Part shown: piece after piece, positions 36,607 to 39,642 of the stretch
Layout: every line of letters begins with the position of its first letter
How positions within the stretch are numbered: the stretch's first letter is position 1
Source: a virus
Direction: 5' to 3' (one strand)
DNA: 39,642 nt
Virus record (IMG/VR): IMGVR_UViG_3300030419_005314
Span: 1 to 39,642 of that record
Position numbers and translations under genes: made by a program
Notes under the pieces: model-generated
What the model saw: only the letters and a program-made list of their open reading frames with translations
What the model was told of the DNA's origin: nothing
Databases searched by the model: none

Positions 36607-38727
36607 TTATGATTTCTCCAAGAATTTTTTATTCATTGTTTTTGTAATTGACAGTACTGAAGTTACATCAACGAACTCTGAATCTTTCCCGTACATCCTT
36701 TTAAAATCTTTAATAGTAGATTCGTGATCCCAATCATTTTCACTACCAATATAATAACTAAGAACTTTGATACCTTTTTCTTTAATAGTATTTACCATCT
36801 TTTTAGTGTGATTAATTGCGTCATTATGATAATACTCTATATCTTTATTATGAAACATTGGCATCCCATCACTAAAGTTTAAAAAGTAAGAATCTTTATC
36901 TTCAGTAGTAGGAACAATTTCATTCATAATAGCTTCATAACATAATCCCTCAGGTGTAGTACCACTAACTTTAATGTGAGCAAATAAATTCTTTACTTTC
37001 AAAAACTTATCAACACGTGAATCATACGCAATTAAGATAAGAGGTTTATCACCAGAATTTCTACCATGACCTCCAGTATTATGAGTACTTCTGATTGAAA
37101 CTACTACATCAACATTCTGAATCATTGAGGTTGCTTTACAAATTGCAACAACTGAAGTCATTGTCTTATCCCATTTATCTCCACCCATCGAACCACTAGC
37201 GTCAATTGAAATATGTAAGAAAGCGTCTGAATAAGATTCTATAAAAGAAGTATTGAAAACTCTTTCATTACCAAAACCTAATTCACTAATTAATCTTTTA
37301 TCAATCTTTCCACTATCTAATCTTGTCCATTTAGTTTCACGAGACTCTCCTCTAACTTGAAGTTTTCTACCTAAGATAGTTCCAAGTCTAATACCTTCTT
37401 CTACAAAACCTGTTTGTTTATCACTATTATGATCATAATAATATCTTGAATATTTATAAGGTGATAAAATATTTAATCCTGTTTCATAATTTCCACTTGA
37501 CTCAATTAACTCTTTAGTAAGTTTTTTAACTACTAAACACTTAACACCTTTTTTATTATAACTAACATCTTTACCAACTTCTTCATAAGTCATACCTGAT
37601 GCTTCGATAGTTTTTAATTCTCTTGAATTACTCTTAGTTAATTTACCAGTTTTCTTTACATTACCATTAACAAAATCTTTCTGTTTTGTAATAGCTTTAT
37701 CAAGTTGTATCTTTTGATGAGGAGTTAACTCAACTGATTTACTATTACCAGTAACACCACTAGTTTCATCATTTTCTGTTGAATTTAGTAAATCGTTAAA
37801 TTCTTCATCAGTTAATTTATCAGAGTCATCAGAAGAATCACTACCATCACCTTTTTCATAAGTAACTTCACCTGTTTCATCATCAACTTTTTCAATACCA
37901 TCAGGAATGTTATTAAGTATTGTATCGTAAATTTGAAGAGCAATCCCAAACGCAGCACCTGTAGATTCCATACTTTTGACAGTACCAAAGATAAGTTTTC
38001 TAATTTCTCTCAAACCCGGAAGAACATCTAAATTAGTATTTTTATTAGTAAGATTAATTATTCTAAAGATATATGAATCCCAATCTTTAGAAGTATACTC
38101 TGTTGATTTAAGTGCCTTATCAATTACTTTAGAATGAAAATACTTATCATACATTGAATGATAATATCCCTTATAACCTGGTGAAGTAGTGAAAATAAAA
38201 TGATCAATACGTCTATCTTCAACATAGTTTAATAAATTTTTAATATGAGTTAAAATTTCACTTTTTGAAAATCCTTTGACTTCCGCTCTATTATAATATT
38301 CTTTAGGGATATTCATTTCAAGATTTTTTAGAAAATCAAAATCAGAAAGTTTAATATGAGATCCTTCGTGAAGAGCTAATCCAACAGAACTATCAAATAA
38401 CTTATCATCTAACTTAGCACCAATAGTAACAGTTTTACCATCAGTATAAGAATCATCTCTACTAGTAAAGTTAACTTTAATTGAAGAGTCACCTGTTACG
38501 ATACTAACGAAATTACTAACAGCTCTACGATATCCAGCTAGAGCTACTAAATCAACTTTAGGTTTTCTATTAACTTCTACTTCATCATCAAAGATAGAAC
38601 TAGTAGTATCCCAACCATCGTCTAACCAAAAAGAACTATAGTTATTTTTCTTATTGAGATTCTTAACACTATATTTCTCTCTAAGTGCCATTGGATTAAA
38701 ATGTTTAAAGTTTTTCAAATCTTTCAT
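36607..38727 (-). CDS. VWA-domain protein with HExxH metallopeptidase-like motif (MoxR partner)
   Basis: 706 residues. An N-terminal domain has GLALHEGSHIKLSDF (HExxH at 120-124) and Glu170/Asp171 in YVEDRRID as possible third metal ligand. An acidic, Asp/Ser-rich linker lies at about 285-330. The C-terminal VWA domain has the MIDAS DASGS (509-513), a Thr in SGTTPEG and Asp in FSDGMP. This composition equals metallopeptidase/VWA proteins paired with MoxR-type ATPases, or CobT-like proteins in cobalt chelatases. The MoxR gene is just downstream. In phages the pair occurs in marine T4-like phages; the target is unknown. Promoter cassette copy 3 precedes it. Confidence 0.82.
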   Translation of the reverse strand: MKDLKNFKHFNPMALREKYSVKNLNKKNNYSSFWLDDGWDTTSSIFDDEVEVNRKPKVDLVALAGYRRAVSNFVSIVTGDSSIKVNFTSRDDSYTDGKTVTIGAKLDDKLFDSSVGLALHEGSHIKLSDFDFLKNLEMNIPKEYYNRAEVKGFSKSEILTHIKNLLNYVEDRRIDHFIFTTSPGYKGYYHSMYDKYFHSKVIDKALKSTEYTSKDWDSYIFRIINLTNKNTNLDVLPGLREIRKLIFGTVKSMESTGAAFGIALQIYDTILNNIPDGIEKVDDETGEVTYEKGDGSDSSDDSDKLTDEEFNDLLNSTENDETSGVTGNSKSVELTPHQKIQLDKAITKQKDFVNGNVKKTGKLTKSNSRELKTIEASGMTYEEVGKDVSYNKKGVKCLVVKKLTKELIESSGNYETGLNILSPYKYSRYYYDHNSDKQTGFVEEGIRLGTILGRKLQVRGESRETKWTRLDSGKIDKRLISELGFGNERVFNTSFIESYSDAFLHISIDASGSMGGDKWDKTMTSVVAICKATSMIQNVDVVVSIRSTHNTGGHGRNSGDKPLILIAYDSRVDKFLKVKNLFAHIKVSGTTPEGLCYEAIMNEIVPTTEDKDSYFLNFSDGMPMFHNKDIEYYHNDAINHTKKMVNTIKEKGIKVLSYYIGSENDWDHESTIKDFKRMYGKDSEFVDVTSVLSITKTMNKKFLEKS

Positions 38728-38748
38728 TTATTACTCCTTTTCACATCT

Positions 38749-38802
38749 AAAGGTACGAATAAAAACGCATACGGCACAAGCTTTTTCTGCAATTAATTGC
38801 AA
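38749..38802 (-). promoter_or_regulatory. Repeated promoter cassette, copy 3
   Basis: The core AAAAAGCTTGTGCC-GTATGCG-T-tract-ATTCGTACCTTTA on the minus strand differs from copy 2 at few positions. Upstream (plus 38788-38801) lies TGCAATTAATTGCA, a perfect 14-base palindrome that could be an operator. The VWA gene ATG is about 22 bases downstream with an AGGAG ribosome binding site. Confidence 0.74.
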
Positions 38803-38873
38803 TATTTTTTTAGTTGTTTGATATTTATCTACGATTGATTGAGTAAGTAGAAAGGGAATAATATAAAGGGTAT

Positions 38874-39110
38874 TCAATTTAATTTAGGTTTTATGTCAAA
38901 TTCATCTAATATCTTAAAAGTAAGTATCCATTTCATATTATCATCTTCATCCCATTCTTCATAATCAGATAAATAACAAGTATCATTAACCATTTTATCC
39001 ATTACTGATTGAACTTGTTCTTCTTTGTTACATATAATATAAATGAAATTTCCACTTGTTCTTACCATAACTTCATTAGTCGGTCTATTATAAATTATAT
39101 TTTCTCTCAT
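38874..39110 (-). CDS. 78-residue acidic phage protein
   Basis: Not recognised. A short beta-rich N-terminus (MVRTSGNFIYIICNKEEQV) is followed by an acidic stretch (LSDYEEWDEDDNMKW) and a C-terminal strand and Lys tail. No membrane segment. It is the last gene before the VWA promoter cassette and follows the 104-residue membrane gene by one base. It may be an inhibitor-like or protein-binding small protein, which is speculation. Confidence 0.55.
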   Translation of the reverse strand: MRENIIYNRPTNEVMVRTSGNFIYIICNKEEQVQSVMDKMVNDTCYLSDYEEWDEDDNMKWILTFKILDEFDIKPKLN

Positions 39111-39111
39111 A

Positions 39112-39426
39112 CTAAGATATCCACGTTGTTAAAATATGTAGTGCACTAATAAAAAGTACTACTTGTAATATAAAGAAAGAAATTAAAAATAACTTTCTCC
39201 ATACCCACCACACTATATTTTCTAAGAGTACTAATAATTTATTCTTTCCAGTATACAAATCAGGTGTATAAATAACTACTCTTAATCTTAATATAGCCCA
39301 ATAGGCATCAAAGAATCCATTTACTGGTATTAAATTAGAATCATCATTACTCCACTTTTCTAAAGCTCTAGTATCCCAAAATCTTGGTTTGGTTTTCATA
39401 TTCATTTTAAAGAATCTAAATCTCAT
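39112..39426 (-). CDS. 104-residue protein with one C-terminal transmembrane helix
   Basis: Starts at ATG 39424-39426, forming an ATGA overlap with the stop of the previous gene (39423). N-terminal half basic and Trp-rich (KTKPRFWDTRALEKW), then VNGFFDAYWAILRLRVVIY; C-terminus with a Trp/Phe/Ile-rich helix (LFLISFFILQVVLFISALHIL). Probably an inner-membrane protein. Not recognised. Confidence 0.58.
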   Translation of the reverse strand: MRFRFFKMNMKTKPRFWDTRALEKWSNDDSNLIPVNGFFDAYWAILRLRVVIYTPDLYTGKNKLLVLLENIVWWVWRKLFLISFFILQVVLFISALHILTTWIS

Positions 39427-39642
39427 CCTCTCAGTTCCTTTATTTGTTTTTCTTTATACAATCCTCTCCACCAATTATTGAATCTGTCTTTTATATTTTT
39501 GATTGGTCTAAATACTCTTGATAAATAACTATCTACTTTAACTTCAGGTGTAAAACTATCTGTAGGATTTGGTATCATATCACCGAAACCCTTTTCTCTA
39601 AGTTTATCCAAATCCACTTCACCACCATACTCTTCGAAGAAC
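39423..39642 (-). CDS. Partial gene at the right edge
   Basis: The frame stays open to the end of the window, reading in codons from 39641 FFEEYGGEVDLDKLREKG and on to a stop at 39423. A GTG at 39615-39617 could be an internal start, but the upstream part is open and coding-like (FFEEYGGE), so the true start is probably beyond the window. The visible C-terminal 73 residues are amphipathic and basic toward the end, with Trp-containing NNWWRGLYKEKQIKELRG. Not recognised. Confidence 0.6.
   Translation of the reverse strand, partial: FFEEYGGEVDLDKLREKGFGDMIPNPTDSFTPEVKVDSYLSRVFRPIKNIKDRFNNWWRGLYKEKQIKELRG

Noticed and set aside
1-39642. CRISPR arrays, insertion sequences, integrase or attachment sites
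   Set aside because: No spaced direct-repeat arrays, terminal inverted repeats with transposase or recombinase genes were seen; the three-copy repeat is dispersed and promoter-like.

Overview
This window reads as part of the genome of a large, AT-rich tailed phage with T4-like (myovirus) modules. T4-type landmarks include a gp25-like and a gp6/J-like baseplate wedge pair, a gp5-like hub or spike protein, a gp55-like late sigma factor, an endonuclease V (DenV) homologue and a polynucleotide 3'-phosphatase matching the phosphatase half of T4 Pnkp. Nearly every gene is on the minus strand in overlapping, translationally coupled series, typically with GGAG-type ribosome binding sites. The Hsp20, peptide deformylase, A-type Fe-S carrier and MoxR/VWA genes are known cargo of marine T4-like phages, so a marine phage is likely. 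The host cannot be fixed. A TonB-dependent receptor with a carboxypeptidase-regulatory-like N-terminus, plus a tmRNA of Bacteroidetes/Chlorobi flavour, suggests a host in or near the FCB superphylum (Marinimicrobia-like is one option). The strong Shine-Dalgarno sites and TTGACA-N17-TATATT promoters argue against a classical Bacteroidetes host.

Layout. 1-14244 (minus) is a virion and baseplate block: three small structural genes (two of them paralogues), an 1806-residue baseplate/tail protein with lectin-like domains, a DNRLRE-like fibre protein, gp6-like, gp25-like, assembly-type coiled-coil proteins and a gp5-like hub. 14300-14700 (plus) is an isolated monocistronic unit for a 73-residue hydrophobic protein, with its own promoter and a bidirectional terminator. 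14773-21269 (minus) holds the gp55-like sigma factor and then a tight operon: HD hydrolase, phosphoribosyltransferase, QueC, a DpdA-type DNA transglycosylase, a DUF6884 protein, FolE, QueE and QueD, driven by a sigma70-type promoter at 21241-21269. This set should make preQ0 from GTP and put it into phage DNA. 21266-25097 contains a 3D-domain cell-wall protein, a tmRNA, peptide deformylase, a small lipoprotein, zinc-ribbon proteins, several very small genes and tRNA-Cys. 25075-27318 ends in a repair pair (denV and 3'-phosphatase). 27363-30617 holds the Fe-S carrier and the TonB-dependent receptor. 30643-34781 holds membrane and small proteins, Hsp20, and a secreted-nuclease-like protein. 34765-39642 holds an HNH endonuclease, the MoxR/VWA pair and a few small genes, the last cut by the window edge.

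How the genes fit together. The 7-deazaguanine operon probably shields phage DNA from host restriction. DenV, the 3'-phosphatase and nucleotide-salvage-like genes support genome maintenance. gp55 would direct late transcription of the baseplate block and possibly of the isolated 73-residue gene, which has a T4-late-like TATAAATA upstream. A repeated promoter cassette (26355, 36382, 38749) lies ahead of the MoxR gene, the VWA gene and a third gene of unknown function, suggesting coordinated expression. The most unusual elements are the host-like outer-membrane receptor, the QueC that has lost all four zinc ligands, the tmRNA with a very long tag frame, and the repeated promoter cassette that also encodes the C-terminal tail of DenV.
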